Part shown: positions 26,593 to 39,449 of the stretch, in pieces
How positions within the stretch are numbered: position 1 is the stretch's first letter
Layout: each line of letters opens with the position of its first letter
DNA from: Buxus sempervirens
Taxonomy: Eukaryota > Streptophyta > Magnoliopsida > Buxales > Buxaceae
Direction of reading: 5' to 3'
DNA: 64,000 nucleotides
Assembly (NCBI GenBank): GCA_947561395.2
Contig: OX387195.1
Location: 24,567,126-24,631,125 of the forward strand
Notes under the pieces: generated by a model
Seen by the model: the letters and a program-made list of their open reading frames with translations, nothing else
Databases searched by the model: none
What the model was told of the DNA's origin: nothing
Position numbers and translations under genes: made by a program

Positions 26593-27155
26593 AAACTACT
26601 TGTTAGAACATGGCAAGGCGTCGACAGTTTTTGTACCATCTTTTTATACATGACAATGAATAAGAATAACTTTATTGTGTTAAATTTTTTTTTATAAACT
26701 TCAACATGTATCCCAATCCTTTCTAGAAATAAATGAATATTTGTGTGCAAGGGATGAAGAATTTGTCATTATTTTTATGTTGGGTAGGAAGTGATGCTAA
26801 GATCTGATAGCTGCGAAGAACATACTCTTTGCCATTCTCAATCAACCAATCAAGATTGGTGGTACTAGTGCCTTATATGAGTTATTGATGCTTTTTAGGG
26901 TTTTTGCTACCTCGGAAATAACAAAGGGTTTCAATATTTGGGTATCTATACTATTATAAAGCGTATTATTACAAAGCAAAAAGAAAGATTTTGGCCTCAC
27001 ATTATATTTTCCTTAAAATATTTTTGAGCAAAGTTTAAAAGTTTTAATATCCCTTAATAATTAGGTACAAATGGTGCCTATTGTTATTCTTTTATCATGT
27101 CCTACATGTTCCTTTTCCAGGTAGTTAAAAGGGTGTATGTTTGGTATCATGCGGG
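26593..27155. other. intergenic 3' of TSA with a Helitron-like 5' end
   Basis: After the TSA poly(A) signal, a sequence A/TCTATACTATTATAAAG at 26945 looks like a Helitron 5' terminus in plus orientation. I could not find its 3' hairpin, so the extent is open. Confidence 0.35.
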
Positions 27156-27378
27156 GGATTAAGATCATTTATAGTTCAAATGTAACCTATTGTTGCTTGC
27201 CACTTAGGCAAACAATATTCTTTAAAAAGTGAAAAAAAACCTTTTCATTTTTTAATTCATGAGAGACATTTTTTCATTTTTTTTCCACTTTTTGAAGAGT
27301 GTTGCTTGCCTAGGTGGCAAGCAACAATAGTTTACAGTTGAACCCTTTTACAGGTTCAACTGTAGATGATTTGAATCC
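27156..27378. mobile_element. MITE with long imperfect inverted ends
   Basis: The outer ends GGATTAAGATCATTTA and GATGATTTGAATCC are complementary. Further in, CTATTGTTGCTTGCCACTTA pairs with TAGGTGGCAAGCAACAATAG. The right arm has an extra internal copy of the GTTCAACTGTA stretch. No coding capacity. Confidence 0.7.
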
Positions 27379-27668
27379 GAATTGGGATACAGAGCGTGAA
27401 ATGTTATAAGAACCAATCCACAAAGAAGTGAGGGACAAATGAATATCAGATGGGAGAGACTTAGAGAGCAAAAAAATGTAATGCTAAGGGCGTTGCCACA
27501 AGTGCCCACTAGATGGGCATTTCCACTTCCCTTGGAGCTAGAAGAGTTCAAATTGAAAGTGATTCCAACACTATCTGCAATCTTTTTCACAGTCCAGAAA
27601 GACGACGTTGAAACTTGTTTCTCATCATTTCTAAAGCTTTTGATATCTGTAAGAATTTGCATATATAA

Positions 27669-27893
27669 TACTAAAAGGGTGCACGTGTAGTATTGCACGA
27701 GGAAAGGCATGTGGAGGGAATAGTTACAAAAACTGCTTAAGTTTTAAATGAAGGGAATTGAGTTATTATGACAATTACACCCATTTTATTATGAATCTTA
27801 AGAATGTGAGGAGGGGGTTTTTTTTTTGGAAAGTTACACATTGTGTTTGGCACACTTCCCAAGGGGGTCTTCTTGCGTGATATATAGTATAGA
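27669..27893 (-). mobile_element. short non-autonomous Helitron (about 225 bp)
   Basis: Minus-strand reading starts A/TCTATACTATATATCACG, continues with a CCCTTGGGAAGTGTGCC stretch shared with the elements at 38885 and 39450, and ends with the hairpin region CGTGCAATACTACACGTGCA followed by TTAG/T (one change from CTAG). Confidence 0.7.
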
Positions 27894-27982
27894 TATAGAT
27901 AATTTAGTTAATTTTACTTTAAATGATATCCTTGCTACATGGAAAGACAAAGCGTGGATGTTTTTTAATGATGTCCTTAGAG

Positions 27983-28357
27983 TAGGGGTAGCAACGGGGC
28001 GGGTTAAACGGGTAAATTGCTCTGCCCTGTCCCTAAAGGTTAGGGTTTGGTATGGTTAAAATCGGTTAGGGGCGAGTTTAGGTTTAGCCCAACCTATCAT
28101 AAACCTGACCTTCATTCATTAAAGTATCATTTTTATTCGTCTTAAATATAATTTTTATGTAATAATTTTTATATATGTTATACATAAAAAATATATTTTT
28201 ATTAATACATAAATTTTATTTTAAAACATTGTTTTTGAATTTCATATTCCAATGGCGTCAGACGTTGTTGCCAATCCAATAATGGTGGGTTAGGGTTTAG
28301 CATTGGATGCACTCCCGTAGAATTCGGGTTCACCAAAACCCGCCCCGTTGTCATTCC
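27983..28357. mobile_element. hAT-type MITE (375 bp)
   Basis: The left end TAGGGGTAGCAACGGGGCGG and the right end (complement CCGGAATGACAACGGGGCGG) pair. Flanks CCTTAGAG and GGTTAGAG agree in 6 of 8 bases, as for an aged 8-bp hAT target duplication. Confidence 0.7.
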
Positions 28358-28510
28358 GGTTAGAGACGCGGAAGATGACTATACGTAAAATCCACGATGG
28401 TATCGAAAAAGGCGCTCCTATAAAACCCACGAGTTAAGAAAGGGTTGCGATTGGTACACTCGCGTGTTCGCTCAGCTGAGGGAATAGGCTTCTTTCTTTT
28501 CTGTTCGGAC

Positions 28511-29191
28511 TAGGGCTAGCAATGGGTCGAATATATATCTGAATTCGATCCGAAATTGGTGAATCCGATCCGAAATCTAAGATCCGAAAAAATTCGGATT
28601 CAAATATGAATATACATATATCCGATCCGAATAGGATCCGACCGAAATCATATATATCCTATACATAAACCCAGAGAAGACATTGGTTAGATTGTAGACC
28701 ATTTATAAACTACGGCTGAACCATCATAATTAAAACCAAAAACTTTAGAGAACGATTTGCCCTAAATCTAAACTCTCTCTCCTCTTTGTCGCTGCCACCC
28801 TCCAACGACCAATACCTGCAAACCCACTTAAAGAACCAATTCCAAAACCCCCTATTTTGCTCTGAAATTCCTTTGTCCAGAACAGGCCGGTCATTCTAAG
28901 TTCTGGAGTACGATTTTTTTTCCCAGTCGCTCAATATCCACTGTTGCGTAGTGCTTCAAATTTAAAGTTCAAACCCAACTTTCATTTAAATCCCTCTCTG
29001 AGTAGGGCTGGCAATGAGTGGGATATATATCCGAATCTGACGAATCTGATCCGAAACCGAAATTGGCGAATTCGAATATAGGATTTAGATCCGTTTTTCA
29101 AATACGGATCTGAAATCTAAGATCCGAAAAAATTCGATTCAAATACGAATATACATATATCCGATCCGTATTCGACCGATTGCCACTCCTA
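28511..29191. mobile_element. composite hAT-type non-autonomous element (681 bp) at the bZIP promoter
   Basis: Ends TAGGGCTAGCAAT and ATTGCCACTCCTA pair, flanked by GTTCGGAC (28503-28510) and GTCCGGAC (29192-29199), 7 of 8 bases. Inside, the ATATATATCTGAATTCGATC-type block rich in ATCCGA and CCGAT occurs twice (about 28520-28670 and 29010-29190) around a unique middle of about 330 bp. The second block starts with its own TAGGGCTGGCAAT end (about 29002). It ends 162 bp before the bZIP ATG. Confidence 0.75.
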
Positions 29192-29353
29192 GTCCGGACA
29201 AGAAAAGGAAACAGCCGACATGATTGTGCCCGATGAGCAAAATTAATAGGAGTGCCCAAATCACCAGCCGTGAATAAATGTTACACCTACGTACTCACAC
29301 GGTCACACCTCCGTGCACAGAAGAAAAATTAGGAACAATCTGAAGCAGGAGAG

Positions 29354-32300
29354 ATGGATAGAGTGTTTTCCGTGGACGACATTTCCTCTTCTTTCTGGTC
29401 GCCGGCGCCGCCTTCTCAGTCGATGTCCGAAGAGCTAAAACTGAACAGAAACTCATCCGAATGGGCCTTTCAGAGATTCCTCGAAGAAGCTTCTGCTTCT
29501 CTATCTTCTGCTTCTACACCGGCTTCAGCTTCAGATTCGGCTCCATCTGTTACTCCTCCCTCGGTCGCTCCTTCCTCCGTGCCGAGACAGTGCGATGGAG
29601 GAGTTGACGAAGTCGTTGAGATTAAGGAAACTCATCCTCCGATCGACCTCGTCGCTCCGAACGCTTCCGTTGACTCCGATGAATACCAAGCCTTTCTCAA
29701 ACAGCGCCTCAGCCTGGCCTGTGCAGCTGTTGCCTTGACTCGGGTATTTCTTCTTCTTCTTTTTCCTGTTGTTATTGTCCTTCGTCTTTTTGAATTTGGG
29801 ATCTTTATTGTGTTTCAGAATGGTAGAATTTTCGGGATCATCGGTTCCTGATCATTCATGGAATTGATTATATTCTTGGTTTGTTCTTGGATTGGTATCA
29901 CGAAATGCGAGTTTTTGTACAATTAGGGCTTTTCTCCGTTGCTAGATTTCTTTTCTACGGTTTGTGAATTTTATTTTCCTTTTCATTCTTAAACGTGTAT
30001 TTGAGCGGTTGGGGATATATTTGATTCTTCAATTTTTTATATATGTTGAACACTGGATTGGAAGTTCGTCGGATGAAACGTGCTTGATTCATTATTTTGT
30101 AAATGATCTCTAATGTGGATCCTTGACAATGTCTTTCGTAAATTGTGTCTGGTTTTTTTATAATTCTTATTTGCACATGAAGAAGCAAGTTTTACAGGAG
30201 TTAGGAAAGTTTAGCTATAGATATCTTTCCAACGTAAATTCCATGTTCACTCGTATTTCAAGTAGCCATTGTATAAATGAGTATGTGGGGAATATTTGGA
30301 ATTTGAATGGTCTCCTTTGACGGAGGTCACAGACTCGACTTGCAGATCCAATCTGCAATTCCTAATGCTCTCCGTTGATGGGGGTCGCAGACTCGACTTG
30401 CAGATCCAATCCTGGCCAAGTGAATTATCACTGTCAACATTCATAGCTTCATTATTCATGCTTCTTTATGGAATGTTTCTAAATGCTCTGACTCTTAATT
30501 TCTAGTTGTGGTTATTGTTTGATATTGCTGAGTGCCCCACTCAAAGAACCAAGAAGTAAAAGTGTTCTATCCTCACAGAAAATGTCTCTGGGATCTATTG
30601 CAAAAATGTGGTGCCCTTGAGACAATTTAGAATAAATGATAAAATTTATATCTCAAGTTTGAGACAGCAAAGCCATCAAAGTTTATCCGTGGTAATAAAT
30701 GGATCTTCTTTACTTCTTGTAATTATCACTTAGCAGAACTTGTACTGCTAATACCCAGAGAAATTTTGTCTGAGTCAAGCATAACTAGGCTGACAGGGTC
30801 TTTTGGTTCTTAGCTGTTCTGGGAACCTATTTTGATTCACATGTGGTTGAGGTGGCCATGAATAAGGGACTTGGTTTGTGTGTTTTTGAGGTTAAATAAC
30901 TGAGGGGAATTGGATTATTTTCTATCAGGTGGCTAGAGGCTGAGATGGCTCGCAGAGGGAAAAATGGACTGATATTTTTTTTCCCTTTTTTTAGCTTCTG
31001 ATCCTACAATAGGGTCAGCATTGAATCTCATGCATCTCCCCGTTGACTTCATGTCTTTCTTCAGAATGCCTCGTAGAGTGTCAGCCTTGATTGAGAAACT
31101 TCAAAGGAATTTCTTGTGGAAGGAAGAGACATTATATTATAGATTTTTTCCCCTTTAGAATTATCCGAATGCCTTCATTGGTGATGCTTTGTTATAGCCC
31201 CCTCTGGTTTTCATGGGATCTATTGTTTCATACAGATTTAAGACCTGCTGATGTAGAAGAGGTTGCCACTCTTCTTTCCTCCTGATGAGATGTTTTTATC
31301 AGTCCAGTCTCCTTAACAGGCATATTTAAGGTCCTACTTCTTCTGGCCTGTTTTAAATCCCTTTCAGCCTATCGTGGCCCGATAGAGGTGTCCTTTTAGC
31401 TTATTTCCCTACTTACAAGTTTGAAAACCTCTCTTGCCTCCCAAGATTAAGGCCTTTGTTTGGACTGTCTTATCATATAAAACAAATACTGCTAACTTGA
31501 TTCAAATGAAAAAATAAAAGCTAGATTTGGCTGAACCAAGCAAAACCAAAATTTTTTTAAAGGTCTTAATTTCCTAGTTTTTTTCCTTATTGATGTGTTA
31601 GTCTAGAAGTATTTTCACTTGGGATTTTGAAAGATTTGGTGGAAGATATGTTGTGTGGAAACAAAGTGAAACCATGCTCTATTTTTGGAGGTGCATTTGG
31701 AAGGGAGAAAATCTTGGGTTTGGCTTTGCTTCAGCCAAAACCAATTTCAAGGACTGTTATGAAGAAATACCTTGTTCTTAACTAGACAATTTTTATGAAT
31801 TTTTTTTTTGTTCAAGTTGGTTTGATTTTGGTTCCTTTTCATCTTATGTTTCATTAATTGTTTAATTTTATTAATTTTGACAGGATTGAGAAAATCTAAA
31901 CCAAAAAAAAAAAAAAAAGAAGAAAAAAGAAATTAGTTTGTACCACTAAAGTTAGGATGAGTAGATGTCCAAGATGCTACTGAAACTCTGATGTCCTATA
32001 TCAAAGTTGCAACAGAAGAGCTGCTTCCCTCACTAATCCTGTTGTTTCTCTGCCCATATTTGAATTATTGTTTTACCTTTGAAATCGGTTATCACTTTCT
32101 CCATACCAGTTGACAACTTTTATGATATTCTGCAGTACTTTACATTTGGTTTCTTAAGTTGTGATTTTAGCATGCATTTAGATCTTTTGGGAAGAGAAAT
32201 GGGGTTCAGGATCTTCTATTTGTTATACTTTTTATGTGACTGTCTGGTTTTTTCCACTTTTTTGGGACAGGATGAAGCACAATAACTATATAAATGTACG

Positions 32301-35300
32301 AATGTACTTAGATATCTACATATATCAATCAATCAATTTTTTGATGTGGGACTTTTTTTACGGCTGCAGGAATGTCTTTCCTTTGTTTTTCTGTTTAAAA
32401 TATTTTTTGAAGATAATATGTGGTTACCTGAAAAATTTAATGCCTATATGCAGACATCTTCTACTAGAGCTCAAGATTCTGCTCCTTTAGGTAACAGTGG
32501 GTCTCAGGCTTCAAATTCTTCACAGTTGGGACCTCAATTTTGTGGTAAAGGTGTGGAAATTTATACACTAAAGGCTTTTTAGTTCCAGGACAACCTGAGG
32601 CCGCAGATGTGCATTGTTTTTTCTCACTTTATGCTTGTACAATTTGTACCTTTATTTCACATAATTATATGTTAGTTCGTAAAAGCTAAATTGATACAGA
32701 TAATCAGAAAAATTTTCATTTTCGGAATATTGGCATTTATCACTCATGAAGTGGACAGTGATACAACAGAAAATGAACAACCATTCTAATATCATCTCTA
32801 TATGCATGATAACCATGATTATTAAAGTACTTTGACGTGGTTTTGATGCCGCTCTCCTCTGAAGCCATGGGAATTTTTCTGGCATGGGCAAAATTCGGAC
32901 GAAATTTCTTTCCACGGATTCAAATAAAAATAAGAATTTGAAGAAAAAGAAAATATTTGTGCCTGTCCTTTGTCTAAGTCATTCTATAGAGATATTGTCC
33001 ATTTGTGCCCATTTCTTGCCTCCGTCAAAACATATGTGAAGTGGCTTACCCCAGGGTAATGTCTTTTTTTTTCCCTCCTGATTGGTGATAAAAATATTCA
33101 GTAAAAAGAAAAGAAAAGCAATAAAGCAGTACATTAACATGTACCAAAGCTGAAACAAGAACCATTCAACTCCTACTCATAAACATGAAAGTTGCTGCAC
33201 TTTAGAACTGATTCAAACTCCAACTCAACAGCAGAACTATGGTTAGAAACCGAGAGAACCAGAAGTTGCAAAACAGAAGTAAGTAAAAACTGAACTGTCC
33301 TTTCTTTACCTTAAAAAATCCTCCTATTCCTTTCTTTCCCTATTGCCCACGCAACTGCAGTAGGTGTTAAATTCCATAGAGACCAAGCTTTTGATGTACC
33401 ATAAGTCTCCAGGTCAACAACAGTTGTTGAAAAGTTTGTGGTTGAACCCAAGACACTGACCACAGGGCTGACCTGGGCAACACTTTATATGGAATAATGA
33501 ATAAAGGGGATGGCCCTCACATTTTTGACATGCAGGGGTGGGGAACGTATTAACCATCTCTTTGTTCATTGCCAGGTTGTTGGGTTGATTTGTTGTCACC
33601 TTTCATCCATCAATAGGGTTGACATCCTTTGGCTTTTAGTGATTTATCCCCCTTGATGAGATAGTGAGAGGTAGTGATTGATACTAAGAAACTCTAGGCT
33701 TCTGTATATGTTTGTCAGTAATAAATACGGATAATTTCCTCTTGTACCAGATGCGGCATGTTATCTTGCACTATCCATTACTCCACCATCTCATTGCTGC
33801 CCTTCATGCAAAAAGATGGCATTACTGGTCCATTTTTAGGCTTCCTACTTCTAATGGGGTTATTAGATCATTGAATTGTAAGTGGCGTAGCAGTGATCGC
33901 TTTTGGGCTGTAAAGCACTGGTGCAACAAACTAAAAGGTGATAAGTTATAGAACAGCAGCTCAATAACTATAGTGATCTACAACAGGGGTACATGCCTTG
34001 ACTGGTAAGTGATCTGCAATACTAGTAAGGAAACTGGAAAGGTATGGTGAATTATGACTAGAGTATAGCAAGCTGCAAGAAGATTACATATACTTAGCAG
34101 CTAAGTACCACTGCAACATGGAAGGGACATAGGAACCTGGGAAGTACAGCAGCTAAGAGCACTGCGACATGTATACAGCAGCTAAAAGGTGTAGAGATGG
34201 CTAATGATGATAAATTGACCATCTTAGCACTGTGAGACAAGGCGCAATTGCCTGTGGCACAGGCCAAACAACCGCATATAATGATGAATTGATCATCTTA
34301 GGGTGGTAAGCCCCCTGGCGTGATGTTCCATGCCTCAAAATTTAGTTGTATGGTGGTGGCTAGTTTTTGTTCCTTGAATATCTTTGAGAGCAAGGCACGT
34401 GCTGTTATTGTACTAGATTGTTTCCTCAATGCCTTTTCATTGATTGTGAGGGTTATAAGGATCCAGCCATATCCAGGTGTCATTCTGCGCGAGGTCCACA
34501 TGCCTTTTGAGTTAATGGGTACCACGATGTAAGTAAGTCATATATTTGTAAATGTTGCTGCTATTCGCATTAAATTGTTCATTGAGGGAAAATTACCTTA
34601 TGTGTGATTTGCAATATCTATGATTGCTTGTCAGTAATGATAGTACTTAAATCCATAGTTATGATAATGGGTTAGTGAAGTGCTTATAATGGTGAGATCA
34701 ACTCCATTTATCTTACCTGAGGTGAGGTAGGTTATTTCATCGTACATTTTCACGTGCCTGATTTTATTTGTATTTTAATAATCATGGTTATCATGCATAT
34801 AGAGATGATGTTAGAATCAACCATCCATTGTTTGGCATCTGTGATACATCATACATGTGCTGTCTATTTGTTGTAGAAATTCTAGTGTTCTTTTTGTGCA
34901 TGCTTGGGTAGGATAACAAACAAAATTTATAGAAAGTATTCTTTCAATAAAATTTATCCTTGGAAGCTACTTCCAACCGTTTTTTTCTTTTTGTTGAATG
35001 ATGAAAGATATATTAAAACTGAGAAAGAGAGAAAAATACAAAACCCATGAGATATGGGAAAACATAAAGAAAAGAGAAACTAAAAGCTACCAAAACCCAG
35101 TAATAAAACTATACAACAGGAAATAACTCAACAATAAAACACCGAAACTGGAATAGGCTAATCCAAAAAGAAACTGTAGCTAAATCCCGCAGGATGTCAA
35201 ATGTTGAGATGGATCTGAACTCCTTCCTGGTACTAACCCAATAAGCTACCAAGATAGAGATGTCTTCTTGAATCCTATGCTTTACAACTACCTCCACCGA

Positions 35301-38300
35301 AGATGCACCTACTCCGGGCTGACCAAACCAGCCACATGGTAGCACAAAAAACTGCTTGATACATAAACTTTCCCTTTCTCTTGAGAAAGGGGAAACACCA
35401 CTGATAAGAAAAATCAGAGAGGGTTTTAGGCTGAACCCAACTAACCTCTAGAAGTCCCAAAAAGTAAGACCACAAAGCTGAGATCAGCTCACAATGCAAA
35501 AAGATATGATCCGCAGACTCCTCCTCCTTCAGGTAAAGTATGCGGACATTAGGCGAGATAGCAAGACCCTTCCTTCTTCTTTGAAGATTATCAATAGTAT
35601 TAGTACCATTTTGAAGAGCAATTCAAAGGAATATGAGGACTTTGGGTGGGGCAGGAGCATGCCAAATAAAGGATGGAGAAAAAGAAAGAGGACCAACATT
35701 GCTACCCGAACACAGATGGGTAAAAAAAGAGCATGTAGAAAACAACCCACGGGATGACAAAGGCTGTGATGGAGAAAAAGAAAGAGGGCCAACCATTCTT
35801 TTGTGGAATGCTATAGGAACAATTTTGTTCAAGGGACACATCTTATTGGAAAATTCTATTAACCCTTATTTGGTGGCTTGAACATCCTTTTTGTGCTTCC
35901 TATGACTTACTCAAGTTGAGGTTGCAGCTGCACTTTCATGGCTTGCTATTCTGTTATGACAATTGCAGCCAAGTACTCATCTTCATACAGAAATGATTTC
36001 TGCAAAGTTCTCATTCATATTTGTCCTGGTATTAGTTTTGAAGAAGTGGATACACTGATTCTATAACTCCAGCAATTAGAGATATCTACTGCCATTTTCA
36101 AACAATGGAAAAGTACCAATTAATGATCAAATTTACTTACCAAATTTCTCTAACATTGATGTTTATCTTGGCACCTACATGCATACTAGTTTTTAATGAA
36201 GCTCTAAATGTATTGGAAGTTAATTGCATTGCTTGCTCCCCCATTTATTTATTGAATCTGTAAAATGAAATTTCTAGTTTCCATATTTCCCTTAAGTGAT
36301 TTGATTGAGCATCCTTTTTTCTGAGTATAGCATGAAAGAAGTATCACCGCCTCTTTTTACCAGTGTAGGATCTGGATCTGGATTCTCCACAGAACAAGAT
36401 AAGGTTCTCAGTGGAACCTTACCTGTCATGCAGAACAATGTTCACTTTAGGCCAACAAGCAGTGGGTCATCATCGGATGATGATGAGCTTGAAGGAGAAA
36501 CAGAAACAACTGAGAATACGGATCCTACTGATGTAAAACGTGTAAGGAGGTAACCGTTCTCTGCTTTTGCTGCAAAGATTCTGTGTCTGTAAATGTTGGG
36601 ACGGATCTGTTGAGGATTTTGTGGTCTTACTCTTGAGATTGAGTCCATTCATTGAGTTTACATCATGTTCCTCTTGTAATCTTCTATCTACCTTTTCACG
36701 TGTTTTTTACAAGTCTAGTGATTAGTTTTCTGTAATTGTTTCATGCCTAAATTATTTTTCAATTTATATAAAGTGTACAACTTTATTTTGTGAGCCCCAA
36801 ACTTCTAGGGGACTGTTTAGAAAAGAAATTTTTTTTTTTAAATACAGCAGGGATGGGTGTAAGGAAAATAGTTCTTTCTTGGAGCTTGAATATTTCTATC
36901 CTAGCGCTCCATAGTTAAGATGCTTTTTTATTTTTACTTGCTCAATTAATCTTTTTGGGGTCACCACAGGATGCTGTCAAATAGAGAGTCAGCAAGGCGC
37001 TCTAGAAGAAGAAAGCAAGCACATCTGAATGAGCTTGAGACACAGGTTTGGCTAAATGTCTATATACTTTCATTCTGTTAATCTTTGAGAAATTTTGATA
37101 ATGCTTCTGAAGGGTCTCTTCTTGGTTCAATATAGGTTTCACAATTAAGAGTTGAAAATTCTTCGTTATTGAAACGCCTCACTGACGCAAGTCAAAAGTA
37201 CAATGAAGCTGCTGTTGATAATAGGGTACTTAAAGCAGATGTTGAAACATTAAGAGCAAAGGTACCATTTTTTTCTCATTAAGTTCAGATTCTGTACTGG
37301 ATATTTGTATGTCATCGTGAATTTACCTGTCCCCTTAAAGGTTTAAATTGATTTGCCTGGAGAGAGTCCTATGGTACACTACTGTTTAGCTATGGTTTGA
37401 TAGAACTACTAGATTTTCAGATAACTGGTCACAGGGCTATATGAACATGGTTCATTTTGTATGTGGATGCTAATATATTTCACGGGAATACTTCCAGGCC
37501 ATGTCTAAAAATGTTGATTTAAGCATGAGAATCCAAGTGTTCACTTTCTCATCATTTAACGTGACAAAATTCCTTCCAGGATTTTACTGACCAGTATGGG
37601 ATCTTAGATTTATATTTGAGTGGACAAGCTCTGTGTTTATAAGAACATGATATTCACCCATGATAGTTGGGTTGATTTGTCCTCAGAGGTCTCCAGAGTA
37701 GAATCAGTGAAATGGGGTTTATGTTTTGCTTTTAAGGTTACTGTCTCCACACATCTCTTTAGACAGCTTTCTTTCAATTTTGTTGACACTGGCCTTGCTT
37801 TTGACCTCAAATTATTGATAAAAGATCCTTTTCTGCCATTTCTCTATCATCTTTTGTTCACTTAAGGTGTTTCAAAAGGAACATTAGAGATTGGCTCTAA
37901 TGTACAGAACCAAGTATGTGTTGCCATTATGGTATTGATTCTCCTGCTTCTGTAATTGCTTGAAGTACGATTCAAATCACTGTCATTCAATCTATGGTAT
38001 GGTTTTTTAGTTATGATCCTGATTTATATTGTAATTATAGGTGAAGATGGCAGAAGACACAGTTAAGAGGGTAACTGGGTTGCATCCGCTGTTTCAACCC
38101 ATGCCTGAGATATCAACAATGGGGATGCCATTTGCTGGAAATTCACCTGACATATCCGTGGATGCTACTGTACCCATGCAAAATGAGCCCAAGCACCATT
38201 TTTATCAGCCTGTTCCTAATACTACCACTACCCCAAATGGCCAGGGAGTAAACAATGGTTTGCCCAACATTCCTCCGGTTCTTCCAGCTGAAAGCATTGA

Positions 38301-38418
38301 GAATTCTGCTGATGTGAACAAGATGGGACGATCAGCATCGATGCAGCGAGTTGCCAGTTTGGAGCATCTACAGAAGCGGATCTGTGGGGAAACAAGTCAT
38401 TGTGACCCCATTAACTGA
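29354..38418 (+). CDS. group C bZIP transcription factor (BZO2H3/bZIP63, BZI-1-like), six exons
   Basis: Nuclear DNA-binding factor. Group C bZIPs pair with group S1 factors on ACGT elements and, in Arabidopsis bZIP63, are SnRK1 targets in starvation and sugar responses. Exons: 29354-29743, about 32454-32550, about 36326/36331-36549, 36970-37045, 37136-37261, 38041-38418, roughly 425 residues. The N-terminus [15 protein letters not shown] and the motif [14 protein letters not shown] are diagnostic of the group. [21 protein letters not shown] follows. The basic region is [18 protein letters not shown] with the N-x7-R spacing, then leucine heptads through exon 5 ([15 protein letters not shown] ... 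[12 protein letters not shown]) and the C-terminal motif [18 protein letters not shown]. The junction of exons 2 and 3 is uncertain: the best-looking sites (AAAG/GTGTGG and TATAG/C) do not keep the frame, while 32552 joined to 36326 does. Introns carry LINE fragments. Confidence 0.93.
30316..30411. repeat. tandem duplication of about 57 bp in bZIP intron 1
   Basis: The block with CAGACTCGACTTGCAGATCC, preceded by GAGGTCA or GGGGTCG, occurs twice in succession. Confidence 0.8.
31030..31515 (+). mobile_element. L1-type LINE fragment in bZIP intron 1
   Basis: Plus-strand translation gives [20 protein letters not shown] followed by LQRNFLW, matching the segment just after the reverse transcriptase in plant L1 LINEs (FMSLFxMP). 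About 320 bp on comes [18 protein letters not shown], the start of the zinc-binding zf-RVT domain. A further piece with [12 protein letters not shown] (about 33530-33580) continues zf-RVT but lies past exon 2, so at least two insertions or a split copy are involved. Confidence 0.65.
33520..33600 (+). mobile_element. LINE zf-RVT fragment in bZIP intron 2
   Basis: Short plus-strand stretch encoding [16 protein letters not shown], similar to the E-x2-DHLFLHC part of the zf-RVT domain. Confidence 0.45.
34981..35870 (-). mobile_element. 5'-truncated L1-type LINE, 3' part, in bZIP intron 2
   Basis: Minus-strand reading encodes [20 protein letters not shown] and then [13 protein letters not shown], the zf-RVT domain near the end of plant L1 ORF2, followed by the usual short tail. 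The element ends at the left with an A-rich tail (T-rich at 34981-34998 on the plus strand). The 5' boundary near 35870 is uncertain. A 40-bp motif (GGAGAAAAAGAAAGAGG ... CCAAC) is repeated at about 35674 and 35770. Confidence 0.8.
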
Positions 38419-38884
38419 GATGCTGAAACCCTCCATGTAGGGGAGAGCACTAACAAGAAAAATCAATTGTGAAGGTTTCAGGGAGTATCAAGCATTGGAC
38501 TTTAATAAATTGCTTGAATTTTTATCCCAATTGGTTTAATCTATTTCAGATTTACAATTTGTAATGGAATTACAGCCTGATTCTTATTTTCATGATCAGT
38601 CTATAATTTGGACTCTAATTTGGTGCCGATCTTGTCAGGATTTCAACAGGCATGCCTAGTTTTGCTCCGAATTATAAGTGTGAAGATAAAACACTTTGGT
38701 GGGGTTTGTGTTTACTTTGGCCCATCTGTGATAGTCATCATACCTATTATAAAAACATATAATTTTTAAGCTTTTATAGTTTTGTCAGTTTAGAAATTTG
38801 CTTTTACATCTGCTAAAAAATTTATGAAAACCTCAAAAGAATAAATTTCTGATTCTAGATGAAATGCTATTAATTTGTTTCTCA
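38419..38884. other. 3' flank of the bZIP gene
   Basis: Expected to contain the 3' UTR. TTTAATAAATTG at about 38502 offers a polyadenylation signal. Nothing else recognised. Confidence 0.5.
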
Positions 38885-39060
38885 TCTATGCTATACATAA
38901 CAGGAGGCGCTCCCTTGAGAATCGTGCCAACAAAAATGAGTAAATTTCCGTAACAGCCATTACATTCTCTCATTTTTTTAAAAATTTAATAATCAGTTAC
39001 AAAACTGTTCCTCTCCTTCTACCTCTTCATACGTGCAGTAATGCACTTGCACCAAACTAG
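38885..39060 (+). mobile_element. Helitron 1 of the cluster (176 bp)
   Basis: Starts A/TCTATGCTATACATAACAGG with the family stretch CCCTTGAGAATCGTGCCAAC, and ends with the hairpin GTGCAGTAATGCAC followed by TTGCACCAAACTAG/T. Both ends obey the Helitron rule (host A and T, no duplication). Confidence 0.85.
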
Positions 39061-39067
39061 TTTATCA

Positions 39068-39266
39068 TCTATATTATTAGTAAAGGGAAGAGGGGAGGAA
39101 TATTCTCCTCAGGTTTTAGTTTTCTTTTTTTTTTATTTTTTTTCAATTATTGCCCTCTTCAACTAAAACAATCCAAAATTATACCAATCCCACATTCGAA
39201 TTTAAACCCCTACTTATATGCTACAGTTCAGGGTGAGGACGTGTAGTATGCATATGTGACCACTAG
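39068..39266 (+). mobile_element. Helitron 2 of the cluster (199 bp)
   Basis: Starts A/TCTATATTATTAGTAAAGG, includes GAGGAATATTCTCC and CCCCTACTTATATGC, and ends GTGTAGTATGCATATGTGAC-CACTAG/T. It begins eight bases after Helitron 1 ends and matches 13015-13210 in the opposite orientation. Confidence 0.8.
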
Positions 39267-39449
39267 TTATTGTAAAGTGAAGTTGAAAGATTTACCCCCA
39301 ACTAATGTATTTGATTGTGTGTAACCACTGGTTATTGTAAACTGAAGAAAGATTTTTGAATTGACATTTCTGGAAGGGCTACCCACAACTAGTGTACAGG
39401 TTTAACTATTTAAGTGTGTACTTTTAGTACTATACGTGCCACTCCCTAA

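Noticed and set aside
29955-30188. Minus-strand frame at the bZIP intron as an antisense gene
   Set aside because: A+T-rich intron sequence without codon bias or a known domain.
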